In this document: positions 8,033 through 14,828 of the stretch, in pieces
Layout of the letters: each line of letters begins with the position of its first letter
Numbering within the stretch: the first letter of the stretch is position 1
Assembly (NCBI GenBank): GCA_007133055.1
Contig: SLNM01000087.1
Location: forward strand, 1-19,899
Direction: 5' to 3'
Origin: Lentisphaeria bacterium
GTDB taxonomy: Bacteria; Verrucomicrobiota; Lentisphaeria; Oligosphaerales; PUNB01
Length of the DNA: 19,899 nucleotides
Notes under the pieces: model-generated
Database searches by the model: none
Told to the model about the DNA's origin: nothing
What the model saw: the letters and a program-made list of their open reading frames with translations, nothing else
Position numbers and translations under genes: made by a program

Positions 8033-8938
8033 ATGGAGCGGCTGAAAATTTGGATTGTCGCCGTGCGCCCATGGGCCTATGGCGCTTCCTTGCTTTCGGT
8101 TGTGCTTGGCTTCGTTTTGGCCCGGCATCAGGGGTTTGGCTGGCACTGGCCGTGGTTCGCTTTGACTGTTACGACGGTGCTTTGTCTGCACACCGGCGGC
8201 AACCTGATCAACGATGCCTTCGACTACCGGCAAGGACTGGACCGGATCGCCGGCCCGGGCAGCGGTGCGGTAGTGCGCGGAGATATTTCACCTTCGCAGG
8301 CGCTGCGAGCCGCTCTGGTTTTTCTGGCTTTGGGTATGGGCTGCGCGGCCTGGTTGTTTGTGGAGCACGGTTTGATGGTCCTGGTTCTGGGCGCGGCCGG
8401 CGCCTTTTTCGCGGTGGCCTACACGGTTCCATCCATCCACCTCAAGGGGAGAGGGCTTGGGGATTTGGCGGTGTTCTTGTCCTTCGGCCCTCTGCCGACC
8501 CTGGGCGGGTACTGGATACAGTCCGGCGCTTTTTCCTGGATTCCCGCTTACTGGAGCCTGCCGACGGCTCTGCTTGCCGCGGGTATTCTTCATGCCAACA
8601 ATTGGCGCGACATGGCAACTGACACCCGGGGACAATGCCGCACATTCGCCTGCCGGCTTGGCCATCGATGGTCGGGCCAATATTACCGGGTTCTTGTTCT
8701 CGGCTCCTTTTTACTGGTGGGAATCTACGTGGCGCTGGGAACTGTTCCCGGAAGCCCGCTGATCGCTCCGGCCTGGAGCGGCTTGACATGGCTCCTGCTG
8801 CCGACGGCTATCTCCTTGTCTCGTACTGCCTCCGGTCGAAAGTCGGAGGATCATGGACAATTTCAGCGGCTGGACATACTGACGGCAAGACTGCAGATGC
8901 TTTTCGGCCTCCTGCTGCTGGGTGCTTTCCTGCTCTAG
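8033..8938 (+). CDS. UbiA-family prenyltransferase, MenA-like
   Basis: Integral membrane prenyltransferase of 301 residues that would attach a polyprenyl chain to an aromatic acceptor, most likely 1,4-dihydroxy-2-naphthoate in menaquinone synthesis. The first Asp-rich motif is NLINDAFDYRQGLD (57-70). The second is NNWRDMATD (189-197), followed by an RTFACRLG stretch that matches the MenA pattern RTLAVRLG. About eight or nine hydrophobic segments are visible. I chose the ATG at 8033 because GAGGG lies seven bases upstream and the protein then begins with the typical IxxxRPWA helix; ATG 8006 and TTG 7991 have no site. No other menaquinone genes are present, and UbiA enzymes also act on heme, tocopherol or chlorophyll precursors, so the substrate is inferred. 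It pairs with the CobS-like membrane gene upstream. Confidence 0.82.
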   Translation: MERLKIWIVAVRPWAYGASLLSVVLGFVLARHQGFGWHWPWFALTVTTVLCLHTGGNLINDAFDYRQGLDRIAGPGSGAVVRGDISPSQALRAALVFLALGMGCAAWLFVEHGLMVLVLGAAGAFFAVAYTVPSIHLKGRGLGDLAVFLSFGPLPTLGGYWIQSGAFSWIPAYWSLPTALLAAGILHANNWRDMATDTRGQCRTFACRLGHRWSGQYYRVLVLGSFLLVGIYVALGTVPGSPLIAPAWSGLTWLLLPTAISLSRTASGRKSEDHGQFQRLDILTARLQMLFGLLLLGAFLL

Positions 8939-8952
8939 CCTGATTCATTCAT

Positions 8953-9050
8953 GCGAATTCGGCCATGCGTCATTATATATTTATATTCAACTCGATAGAG
9001 GATTTGTCATGAAAAATCACATTGGTGCAGAATTCATGGCCGAATTTCGC
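8953..9050. repeat. Inverted repeat enclosing an AT-rich core
   Basis: A 15-base arm, GCGAATTCGGCCATG (8953-8967), is repeated inverted as CATGGCCGAATTTCGC (9035-9050) with one extra T. The enclosed 67 bp are AT-rich and include a run of TATATTTATATT. The layout resembles a very small non-autonomous element or a structured transcript. A short open frame starts inside it at 9009 with an AGAGGA site, but it then runs into the antisense of the CDF gene and is probably not real. Confidence 0.5.
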
Positions 9051-9118
9051 ACCCTCCGGGCGAAGCCATTGTGGCGCATCTGTTTTGTTCTAAGAGATTA
9101 TAAGGGGTCAAATTTAAA

Positions 9119-10021
9119 TCAGGACTTGCCGCCTTCATGGTCGCAGAGAATGTCGATGGTGATATGGGCGAAGTGGTTGGTTGCACGCAGTTTGTCGAGC
9201 ATCGGCTCCTTCTCTATGCAGCCACCTTGCACAGTAGCCATCAGAAAGCGCTGTTGGGTAGAAACACGCCATGCATGCAAATCGAGGATGTGCTCGACCC
9301 CGCTGTCCCGGAATATCCCCTTGGTTTCCTCGATCAAATCATTGTCCTCGTTGTAATCCAACAGAATTCGACCGGTGCTGGTGAGAAGGCTCCAGGCCCA
9401 GCGCAGAATCACTGCGGCTCCGACGATGCCTACGGCCGGGTCAAGCCAGACCATGCCCAGCAACATCCCCGCCAGCAGCGCGATGATGGCCAGCACCGCC
9501 GTGAGCGCATCGGTCAGCACATGCAGATAGGCCGCGCGCAGGTTGTGGTCGTGATGGTGATTATGGCCACGATCATGCTGGCGCTGATGTTTGTCGGACA
9601 GGATTAGAGCACAAAAGACGTTGATGATGAGACTTATGGCCGCGACGATCAACGCATCGCGGAACCGGATATCTGTGGGTGAGATCAGGCGAAGAATGGA
9701 TTCTCTGACCATGAATCCGGCGGTGATGACCAGGCCGATGGCGGAAGTGTAACCCGCCAGAACACCGACCTTCCCGGTGCCGAACGTGAACCGCTTGTTC
9801 CTGGCATGACGTTCCGCGAAGGCATAGGCGATCAGCGTAAAGAGAAATGCCAGGGTATGCGTTCCCGTATGAATGCCGTCAGACAGCAAAGCCATCGAGC
9901 CGGAGACCATTCCCATGTTAATCTCGACCACCGCAGTTATAGCCGTAATCGACATGACCACAGTGGTTCGTCGCTTGTTACGCCGGTTTTCCGGCAGGGT
10001 ATGGACAGTTTCGCAGAGCAT
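9119..10021 (-). CDS. Cation diffusion facilitator, DmeF-like
   Basis: Inner-membrane proton-coupled efflux protein for divalent metals such as Co, Ni or Zn. The 300-residue product has six hydrophobic segments. The TM2 metal site is SDGIHTGTH (47-55, D48 and H51), and the TM5 site is HVLTD (H167, D171), so the binding residues are present. A His-rich cytoplasmic loop follows TM4 (about 145-159, with HNHHHDHN), a typical metal sensor loop of the DmeF subgroup. The C-terminal soluble domain is intact. The start is uncertain: I took the ATG at 10021, but a TTG at 10063 in the same frame would add 14 residues; neither has a strong ribosome binding site. The ZIP gene lies upstream on the same strand, giving an export/import pair. 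Confidence 0.88.
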   Translation of the reverse strand: MLCETVHTLPENRRNKRRTTVVMSITAITAVVEINMGMVSGSMALLSDGIHTGTHTLAFLFTLIAYAFAERHARNKRFTFGTGKVGVLAGYTSAIGLVITAGFMVRESILRLISPTDIRFRDALIVAAISLIINVFCALILSDKHQRQHDRGHNHHHDHNLRAAYLHVLTDALTAVLAIIALLAGMLLGMVWLDPAVGIVGAAVILRWAWSLLTSTGRILLDYNEDNDLIEETKGIFRDSGVEHILDLHAWRVSTQQRFLMATVQGGCIEKEPMLDKLRATNHFAHITIDILCDHEGGKS

Positions 10022-10077
10022 TGTTTCCGGGCTAATGGCTTGGTCGGTTCTAGTTGCATTCAAGATGATTGAATCGA

Positions 10078-10157
10078 TTAAGGCGAAAGATTAAGGCAAA
10101 AGATAAAGGTTGTGCTGATTTTTCCTAATCTTTCACCCTAAACTTTCGCCCTAATCT
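10078..10157. repeat. Imperfect inverted repeat of short AT-rich units
   Basis: The left side (about 10078-10107) carries units of the form TTAAGGCGAAAGA and TTAAGGCAAAAGA; the right side (about 10124-10157) carries their complements, CCTAATCTTTCACCC and CTTTCGCCCTAAT. The two sides can pair into a long imperfect hairpin. It lies between the ZIP and CDF genes (both minus strand) and could end the ZIP transcript, though it lacks a clean T-run. Confidence 0.5.
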
Positions 10158-10221
10158 CGATCACTTTGATTGCGAAACGGAATCAGATCCCCTTGTTAAA
10201 GTGCAAATGGTATGCCCTGCT

Positions 10222-10974
10222 TTATAGCAAGAACAATATAAACCCGAGTAGAATTGCGAAATTAATGCCGATGTTGGCCCAGTGCGGATGCAGTTTGTTG
10301 GCGTTGGGCACCAGCTCGTCGAGCACAATATAGATCATAGCGCCGGCGGCAAAAGCCAGGGCGCCGCCGACAAAGGCCTCCGAAATATTGAAAAACAACT
10401 GGCCGATAATGGCGCCCACGGGGGTCATCAGCCCGGCCGCCAATGTCAGCAGAATAATTCTACCTATGCCCAGTCCGCCGGAACGCAATGGTCCCCCGAT
10501 CGCCAGTCCTTCCGGAATATTGTGCAGAGCAATCGCCACCGCCACGGCCAGTCCAAGCTTAGGGCTGGACTCCAGCCCAGCTCCGATCGCCACCCCCTCG
10601 GGAAGGTTGTGCAGAGCAATCCCGAAAAGCACCAGATAGCCGGTGCGCATCAAAGGATTCCTGGACGCGGGCGCATGCGCAGGATTCTCCACCTCCAAAG
10701 ACTCGGGGGAATAAACATGCGCGTGCGGCGCCGTGCGATCGACAGTGAACATCAACGCCACTCCCAGGACAAAACCCAATGCCGCGCCTGGTACGCCGGC
10801 AAAATCCACAGATTCAGGAATCAGCTCAAAAAGCGAAATCGCGATCATGATACCGCCGGCAAACCCAAGCAAACCCGCCAGAACCCGCTTGCTGGGCCTG
10901 CCGAACAGCAGCAGTACAAAAACTCCGAGCACCGTCGAAACACCAGCCAAAAAGCTAAAAAGAACACTTTGCAT
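10222..10974 (-). CDS. ZIP-family metal transporter (GufA/ZupT-like)
   Basis: Inner-membrane divalent metal transporter of 250 residues, most likely for zinc uptake. It has about eight hydrophobic segments. The hallmark metal-binding motifs are both present and close together: HNLPEGVAIG in TM4 and HNIPEGLAIG in TM5. A short loop after TM3 contains HAHVYSPE, the position of the variable His-bearing loop of the family. I chose the ATG at 10974 because AAGGAAAAG lies about seven bases upstream; the frame is open for another 39 codons, but those are hydrophilic, Lys/Asn-rich and overlap the 52-bp repeat. It sits directly upstream of the CDF exporter on the same strand. Metal specificity and direction are inferred from the family. 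Confidence 0.88.
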   Translation of the reverse strand: MQSVLFSFLAGVSTVLGVFVLLLFGRPSKRVLAGLLGFAGGIMIAISLFELIPESVDFAGVPGAALGFVLGVALMFTVDRTAPHAHVYSPESLEVENPAHAPASRNPLMRTGYLVLFGIALHNLPEGVAIGAGLESSPKLGLAVAVAIALHNIPEGLAIGGPLRSGGLGIGRIILLTLAAGLMTPVGAIIGQLFFNISEAFVGGALAFAAGAMIYIVLDELVPNANKLHPHWANIGINFAILLGFILFLL

Positions 10975-11082
10975 AATTAACTTTTCCTTATTTTTGTTTC
11001 TGTGTTGAACATACTTCTTAAACTTCTGCAACCTTCCCGTTTTCAGCGTCGCCCCATGGGTCGCCGCCCGCCAGTTTGAAGA

Positions 11083-11134
11083 CTCCAACATAATGCGGTT
11101 TTGATACTATGCAAGCCGGGAAGGAAATTCCGAA
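11083..11134. repeat. Outer direct repeat, copy 1 (52 bp)
   Basis: This 52-bp stretch recurs at 12718-12769 in the same orientation with 50 of 52 bases identical; the only differences are the two bases at 11108-11109. It begins CTCCAACATAATGCGG and ends GGAAGGAAATTCCGAA. The two copies bound 1.58 kb that includes the DUF4160/DUF2442 genes. What the repeat is I do not know. Confidence 0.9.
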
Positions 11135-11217
11135 TAGATAAGTTGCTATGACCACTCCATCAAACCATCTTATGGTAGATCGACACCGATTCCTCTGCCT
11201 GCTCCCGCGTGGGTTGC

Positions 11218-11230
11218 GGGGTCTGACCCC
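11218..11230. repeat. Palindrome GGGGTCTGACCCC
   Basis: Palindrome with 6-bp arms and a single central base, followed by TTAAAAA. A related half, AAGGGGTCAAATTT, occurs at about 9104-9117 at the end of the CDF gene. Motifs of this form are common remnants around REP-associated transposases in environmental genomes (family knowledge); no transposase is visible here. Confidence 0.5.
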
Positions 11231-11242
11231 TTAAAAACTTCA

Positions 11243-11301
11243 CCTGACCACATCCGAAGTGGTCAGGCCGGGGACGACCGTATTACCGGCGGTTCGCGGC
11301 G
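11243..11301. repeat. Inner composite repeat, copy 1
   Basis: The palindrome CCTGACCAC/GTGGTCAGG (11243-11251 and 11259-11267) is joined directly to the unit GGCCGGGGACGACCGT and then ATTACCGGCGGTTCGCGG. The same order and orientation recur at 12335-12391. Additional copies of the second unit, without the palindrome, are at 11306-11321 and 11381-11396, the latter also followed by ATTACTGGCGGTTTGCGG. Confidence 0.85.
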
Positions 11302-11336
11302 GCACGGCCGGGGACGACCGTGCATACCCATTGTAC

Positions 11337-11358
11337 CTACGGGCGTCCCCGCCCGTAG
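11337..11358. other. Hairpin between repeat units
   Basis: CTACGGGC (11337-11344) and GCCCGTAG (11351-11358) form a perfect 8-bp stem with a 6-base GTCCCC loop. It lies between the second and third copies of the GGCCGGGGACGACCGT unit and looks like part of the same REP-like cluster. Confidence 0.6.
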
Positions 11359-11524
11359 AACGCACCCCGAACACCTATACGGCCGGGGACGACCGTATTA
11401 CTGGCGGTTTGCGGCCGCCGCGTCCCTGCAGGCATGTGTTTTTGTGCGAAGCCTCAACTTGCAACCCCGTAAATCCGCTATAGATTGTTTTTGTTCAAAA
11501 CGGAAACCGATTGTGGAGATTGCT

Positions 11525-11797
11525 ATGCCGACCATATCGATGTTCTACGGGGTTCTGATCAGGATGTTTTTCCATGACACGGACAAGCATCATATTCCGC
11601 ACATCCATGCAGACTACCAAGGGAAAGTGGCAGTATATTCCATACAAGATGGCGCAGTGTTGGCGGGAGGTCTTCCGCCAAATAAACATAAACTTGTAGT
11701 GGCTTGGATTGAGATTCACCAGGAAGACCTGATGGCCGACTGGGAACTGGCCGTCAACGGCCAGCAGCCACTCCCAATCCGAGGGTTGGATCAATGA
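11525..11797 (+). CDS. DUF4160 protein, first gene of a two-gene module
   Basis: Small 90-residue protein that begins MPTISMFYGVLIRMF and contains HHIPHIHADYQGK (about 22-34), the diagnostic core of the DUF4160 family. Biochemical function is unknown to me. The family is commonly found next to DUF2442, as here, and the pair behaves genomically like a toxin-antitoxin module (small, overlapping, accessory location), but which partner would be the toxin is not established from this sequence. The His-rich HxPHIHA core could bind metal or nucleic acid; that is inference. GGAG lies six bases before the ATG. The stop codon overlaps the next gene's start (ATGA), showing translational coupling. The pair lies between nested direct repeats. 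Confidence 0.85.
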   Translation: MPTISMFYGVLIRMFFHDTDKHHIPHIHADYQGKVAVYSIQDGAVLAGGLPPNKHKLVVAWIEIHQEDLMADWELAVNGQQPLPIRGLDQ

Positions 11798-12060
11798 TGA
11801 TAACTGAAGTGAAAGCTACATCTCCGGGACGGCTGGCAATTGTCTCCGATGACGGTCGTCATGGGACATTTGATGTGCGTCCCTATTTCGATTCCCCGGC
11901 CTTTCGCCCATTGACCGAATGGTCGGAGTTTTCCCGCGTTCGCAACGGAGGTTACTTCATCGAATGGAGCTGCGGCGCGGACTTGTCAGCAGACACAATC
12001 GAGGCCAAGTGGCAAGTCAGGCAAGAACAGCAAGCCCAACCAATGGATGCTGGGCTATAA
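11794..12060 (+). CDS. DUF2442 protein, second gene of a two-gene module
   Basis: Small 88-residue protein. It has the DUF2442 pattern: an N-terminal strand with LAIVSDDGRHGTFDVRPYFD (about 13-32), a central stretch FRPLTEWSEFSRVR (about 37-50) and the C-terminal WSCGADLSADTIEAKW (about 58-73). DUF2442 proteins are small and often paired with DUF4160 or with predicted toxin-antitoxin partners; no reaction is known to me. Its ATG overlaps the DUF4160 stop by four bases, so the two are one transcript and are translationally coupled. No transmembrane segment or signal peptide. It may act as the antitoxin or regulatory partner, which is inference from pairing alone. Confidence 0.83.
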   Translation: MMITEVKATSPGRLAIVSDDGRHGTFDVRPYFDSPAFRPLTEWSEFSRVRNGGYFIEWSCGADLSADTIEAKWQVRQEQQAQPMDAGL

Positions 12061-12152
12061 AAGGCACGCTCAATCCGCCGTGCCGTCCCCGTCCCCGTCC
12101 CCGCGCCTGGGTTTGCATTGGGGACGTACGTTTACAAGCCATTTATTGTCTT

Positions 12153-12222
12153 CGGGGTCTGCGTAGGTTTAGTTCTGTATCCCCGGGGTCTGTGTATCCC
12201 CGGGGTCTGCGTAGGTTTAGTT
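12153..12222. repeat. 22-bp direct repeat pair with a partial third copy
   Basis: The 22-base unit starting CGGGGTCTGCGTAGG and ending TTTAGTT occurs at 12153-12174 and 12201-12222. Between them a shortened version, CGGGGTCTGTGTATCCC (12184-12200), gives a third partial unit. Spacing suggests local duplication by slippage. Confidence 0.75.
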
Positions 12223-12334
12223 GTTGTTAGGAATACACTTAAGTTTTTCGCTCCTGCTGGAGAATTTTCTTAGAGTGAATATCCTTCTGCCTGACGATTC
12301 GCGCTAAGCGTGTCAAAGGGCAATACTCCGCTCA

Positions 12335-12391
12335 CCTGACCACTTCGGAAGTGGTCAGGCAGGACGACCGTATTACCGACGGTTCGCGGCC
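12335..12391. repeat. Inner composite repeat, copy 2
   Basis: A palindrome with 12-bp perfect arms, CCTGACCACTTC (12335-12346) and GAAGTGGTCAGG (12348-12359), is followed by AGGACGACCGT, ATTACCGACGG and TTCGCGG. This is the same palindrome-plus-unit composite as at 11243-11301, in the same orientation, with a few differences. Confidence 0.85.
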
Positions 12392-12623
12392 GCTCCAAGC
12401 GGCTACGCCATGTTTTTGCGCTTTCTTTAGCTATAATAACGAGGCAGACCCGGATGCGGCTTATGCCTAGTCCGGGCTATCGGTTGACAACAACTATAAT
12501 AAAATTATTGCAACTGCCAATGAAGGCAAATGATCCTAATTCCCCAGTTTCCCCTTTCTTTGCGTGATTTCCCAAGGGTTTGCTCTGCCCCGAACACAGA
12601 AATTTTCCTGTTTCCTGTTTCAC

Positions 12624-12651
12624 TTGACATCCACCGGTGCAGGACTATCTT
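12624..12651 (+). promoter_or_regulatory. Weak sigma70-type promoter candidate
   Basis: TTGACA (12624-12629), a 16-base spacer, then TATCTT (12646-12651). The -35 is perfect and the -10 matches four of six consensus bases. It would read through the second outer repeat toward the ATPase fragment. Confidence 0.3.
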
Positions 12652-12717
12652 TCCTTTGTTGATCAGCGTTCCGGCCATTCTTCCATCGCCCCTCCGCCTC
12701 CGCCGTTTGTTTGATGG

Positions 12718-12769
12718 CTCCAACATAATGCGGTTTTGATACCGTGCAAGCCGGGAAGGAAATTCCGAA
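12718..12769. repeat. Outer direct repeat, copy 2 (52 bp)
   Basis: Second copy of the 52-bp repeat at 11083-11134, with two mismatches (12743-12744). It ends 54 bases before the first codon of the truncated ATPase. Confidence 0.9.
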
Positions 12770-12823
12770 GGGCCAGTCAGAGAATGGTAAGAGATAGACG
12801 ACGCTTATTCAAGGGAAATCCCG

Positions 12824-13324
12824 ATGGTGACGGCGGTAACCCTGGCTTTGGCATTGGCCTTCGAACCGTCCGAAGTCCAGGTTATGCAGCGTCCTCCCAA
12901 GCCGCCGGAGCAGCCGATTCTCACTAGTTTCCTGATCTGGCGCGTAGTCCTGGTTTCGCTGGTCATAGGAGGTGCTGCTCTGGCCATGTTTCTACGCTAT
13001 CGGGACACGGTGGCGATCGAAACGGCGCGCTCGATCACCGTCAATACAATTGTCTGCGGCCAGATTTTCTATCTGTTAAGCACTCGTTTCTTCGAGCGCT
13101 CCTCGATTTCCCTGGACGGCATTCTGGGCAACCGGAAAGTTCTCCTGATGATCGGTGTGCTGGCTTTTCTCCAGGCGATCTTCACCTACTGGGAGCCGGG
13201 ACAAAGACTGTTCGGAACCGGCCCGGTAGAGCTGCGTCAGTGGCTGTGGATCGGGTTGGCGGGACTGGCCGTATTCGGCGTGGTGGAACTGGAAAAGGCG
13301 GTCTTTCGCTGGCGGCGCCGGTAA
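12824..13324 (+). pseudogene. C-terminal fragment of a P-type cation ATPase
   Basis: The 166-residue product matches only the C-terminal membrane part of a P2-type cation-transporting ATPase. It opens with MVTAVTLALALAFEP and then xVMQRPPKPPEQPIL, which in intact family members lies at the end of M6 and the following loop. Four hydrophobic segments follow (about 38-58, 69-88, 104-121 and 138-155), corresponding to M7-M10. The phosphorylation motif DKTGT, the ATP-binding domain and M1-M6 are absent; an in-frame stop lies at 12788-12790, so the rest is not upstream. AAGGGA eight bases before the ATG means the piece could still be translated. Intact relatives are about 900 residues. It starts 54 bp beyond the outer 52-bp repeat, suggesting loss by rearrangement. 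I treat it as a remnant, although an orphan four-helix protein is possible. Confidence 0.8.
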
Positions 13325-13439
13325 AAGACGGTGCCGGCGATCCCCGAACCCGGCTATTCAATGGGGGGTCGTTGCGGGACAGGTTTTGACCTCTGCCTTC
13401 AGCCATTGCCCCGCGGGCGCACTGGCGCTTTGTCGGAGG

Positions 13440-13465
13440 TTCCGGCGAAAATGTCTTCGCCGGAA
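13440..13465. terminator. Strong hairpin between convergent genes
   Basis: TTCCGGCGAA (13440-13449) and TTCGCCGGAA (13456-13465) form a perfect 10-bp stem with a 6-base loop, 11 bases past the stop of the SpoIIAA-like gene and between two convergent genes. There is no T-run on either strand, so it is a non-canonical terminator or 3' stabiliser. Confidence 0.5.
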
Positions 13466-13476
13466 GGTATGCCTCA

Positions 13477-13839
13477 TCAAAGCGTTTCGGCCAGCCACTT
13501 TTTAGCTGAGTTCAGTTCTCCCTTCTCGAAATAGCGGATCTCAGCGGTGGTGAAAGGTTTGCAGAACACGGCCATGCCCTTCTGCCATTTCTTTTCACCT
13601 ACCATGGCCAGCCGGTCGATATCCCGGAAATGCCTCACGGCGAACTTGGTGTCCTCCCAAAGCGCCCCGGCCCCCCAGCCATGAAAATCCTCCATTTCCA
13701 CCAGCAGGCGCACCTTGTCATGCTGTTCGATCAATCGTTCCAGCTCAGGGACAAATTCCAAATAGCCCTGCCTGCCGAGCCTGCCGGAAATTTTCACCTC
13801 AACAACGTTGCTCTGCTTGTCTGTCTTCAATTCGATCAT
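13477..13839 (-). CDS. SpoIIAA/STAS-like protein
   Basis: Cytoplasmic protein of 120 residues resembling the SpoIIAA-like family (the group related to STAS domains). It starts MIELKTDKQSNVVEVKISGR with the early strand pattern of that fold, followed by LLVEMEDFHGWGAGALWED (about 46-64), a conserved feature of these proteins, and ends with a helical region containing FEKGELNSAKKWL. Family members have been linked to lipid or small-molecule binding and to regulation; the actual role here is unknown. I chose the ATG at 13839 because AAGGAG lies seven bases upstream, an unusually clear site. The SDR gene lies 175 bp upstream on the same strand, separated by hairpins at 13894-13969, so separate transcription or processing is likely. 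Confidence 0.78.
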   Translation of the reverse strand: MIELKTDKQSNVVEVKISGRLGRQGYLEFVPELERLIEQHDKVRLLVEMEDFHGWGAGALWEDTKFAVRHFRDIDRLAMVGEKKWQKGMAVFCKPFTTAEIRYFEKGELNSAKKWLAETL

Positions 13840-13893
13840 ATCGCAACTCCTTGTTTTTTTCGACGGAGACAATTGCGAAATGCGCTTTCCGTA

Positions 13894-13969
13894 GGTCGAC
13901 TATCCGAGTCGACCATGCGAATCGAGCCTGGTCGGGACAGATTCCCAACCTACAATTGGCTCGATTCGC
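13894..13969. repeat. Two adjacent hairpins (REP-like element)
   Basis: First hairpin: GGTCGAC (13894-13900) and GTCGACC (13908-13914). Second: perfect 12-bp arms GCGAATCGAGCC (13917-13928) and GGCTCGATTCGC (13958-13969), with an inner imperfect stem GGTCGGGA/TCCCAACC. It lies between two minus-strand genes. It may be a palindromic interspersed element or an mRNA processing or attenuation structure. Confidence 0.65.
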
Positions 13970-14014
13970 CTATTTGGCAACTCCCTGTACCCGTCGGCCT
14001 GGCATCTCGGCCTT

Positions 14015-14776
14015 TTACTGGGCGACGAAGCCGCCGTCCGCCGGCAGCGCGACCCCGGTGATGAAGGCGGCTCTGTCCGAGCACAGCCAGACTGTGGTTT
14101 CGGCAATTTCCTCCGGCTCGCCCAGCCGGCCGATCGGTTGCAGGGCGACAAACTGCCTCTCGATCTCCGGGTCGTTGCCAGAGACCCGGTCGACCATTGG
14201 AGTGCGGATCACGCCGGGGCAGATGGCATTGACCCTGACTCCCCGCTCGCTGTATTCCAGCGCCGCTGTTTTGGTCAGCCCCAGCATACCGTGCTTGCTG
14301 GCCGAGTAGGCGGCCAGTCCGCGAAAACCAACCAGCCCGGCGACCGACGAACAGTTGACTATGCTGCCGCCGCCAGCCTGTAAAATACGTGGTATTTCAT
14401 ATTTCATGCAAAGCCAAACGCCTTTCAGGTTGATCGCCATGACCCGGTCCCAGTTATCCTCGGTGCATTCGGCGGCAACCGCATTCCTGCCCTCGATGCC
14501 GGCGTTGTTGAAGGCGCAGTGCAGGGCGCCAAAACGCCTGACCGTCTGTTCGACCAGGTTTTTGACTTGTTCAATCTCCGCTACATCGCACGGCAAAAAA
14601 ATGGCTTCGCCGCCCGCTTCCTCAACCAGCCGCACCGTTGCCTCACCGCCTTCCTCATCGATGTCCGAAACCGCCACCCGGGCCCCGTGTTTGGCAAAAG
14701 CCACGCAGGTTGCTCGGCCAATGCCGTTCGCTCCCCCCGTAACCAGAGCCACTTTTTCTTTTAAATCAGCATTCAT
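14015..14776 (-). CDS. Short-chain dehydrogenase/reductase (classical SDR)
   Basis: Cytoplasmic NAD(P)-dependent oxidoreductase of 253 residues, standard for classical SDRs. The Rossmann motif is TGGANGIG (13-20). D38, at the end of the second strand (VSDID), indicates preference for NAD over NADP. Also present are NNAG (90-93), catalytic N116 (INLKG), serine in NCSSVAG (141-147), YSASK (Y157, K161) and CPGVIRTPM. All catalytic residues are intact. The substrate is not readable; the closest-looking relatives are glucose 1-dehydrogenase and polyol dehydrogenase types. I chose the ATG at 14776, eight bases after AGGAG; an ATG two codons earlier is too close to that site. It follows transaldolase by 52 bp on the same strand, so both are probably one operon, which hints at a sugar or polyol substrate. 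Confidence 0.88.
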   Translation of the reverse strand: MNADLKEKVALVTGGANGIGRATCVAFAKHGARVAVSDIDEEGGEATVRLVEEAGGEAIFLPCDVAEIEQVKNLVEQTVRRFGALHCAFNNAGIEGRNAVAAECTEDNWDRVMAINLKGVWLCMKYEIPRILQAGGGSIVNCSSVAGLVGFRGLAAYSASKHGMLGLTKTAALEYSERGVRVNAICPGVIRTPMVDRVSGNDPEIERQFVALQPIGRLGEPEEIAETTVWLCSDRAAFITGVALPADGGFVAQ

Positions 14777-14828
14777 GAGCATCTCTCCTGTTTTTAAAAA
14801 GTCGGTTGTCACGAAACGGGGCTCTCCG

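Larger units (their letters stand above)
10975..11524. other. Non-coding, repeat-rich 550 bp
   Basis: I find no gene here. The stretch carries the first outer direct repeat (11083-11134), the palindrome GGGGTCTGACCCC (11218-11230), the first inner composite repeat (11243-11301), two further copies of the GGCCGGGGACGACCGT unit (11306-11321, 11381-11396) and a hairpin (11337-11358). A TATAGAT (about 11479-11485) upstream of the DUF4160 gene could be a -10 element. Confidence 0.6.
12061..12823. other. Non-coding, repeat-rich 760 bp
   Basis: No gene is supported. It contains a hairpin just after the DUF2442 stop (12063-12084, GGCACG/CGTGCC), a GTCCCC hexamer run (12085-12102), the 22-bp repeat pair at 12153-12222, the second inner composite repeat, a CCCGGA/TCCGGG hairpin (12449-12476), a weak promoter candidate (12624-12651) and the second outer repeat. 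Confidence 0.6.

Noticed and set aside
8922..9356. Plus-strand frame with a possible start at 9009 and an AGAGGA site
   Set aside because: Most of it is antisense to the CDF gene and the first part lies inside an inverted repeat.
12484..12510. TTGACA followed by TATAAT-like sequence
   Set aside because: The two elements are about five bases apart, too close for a sigma70 promoter.
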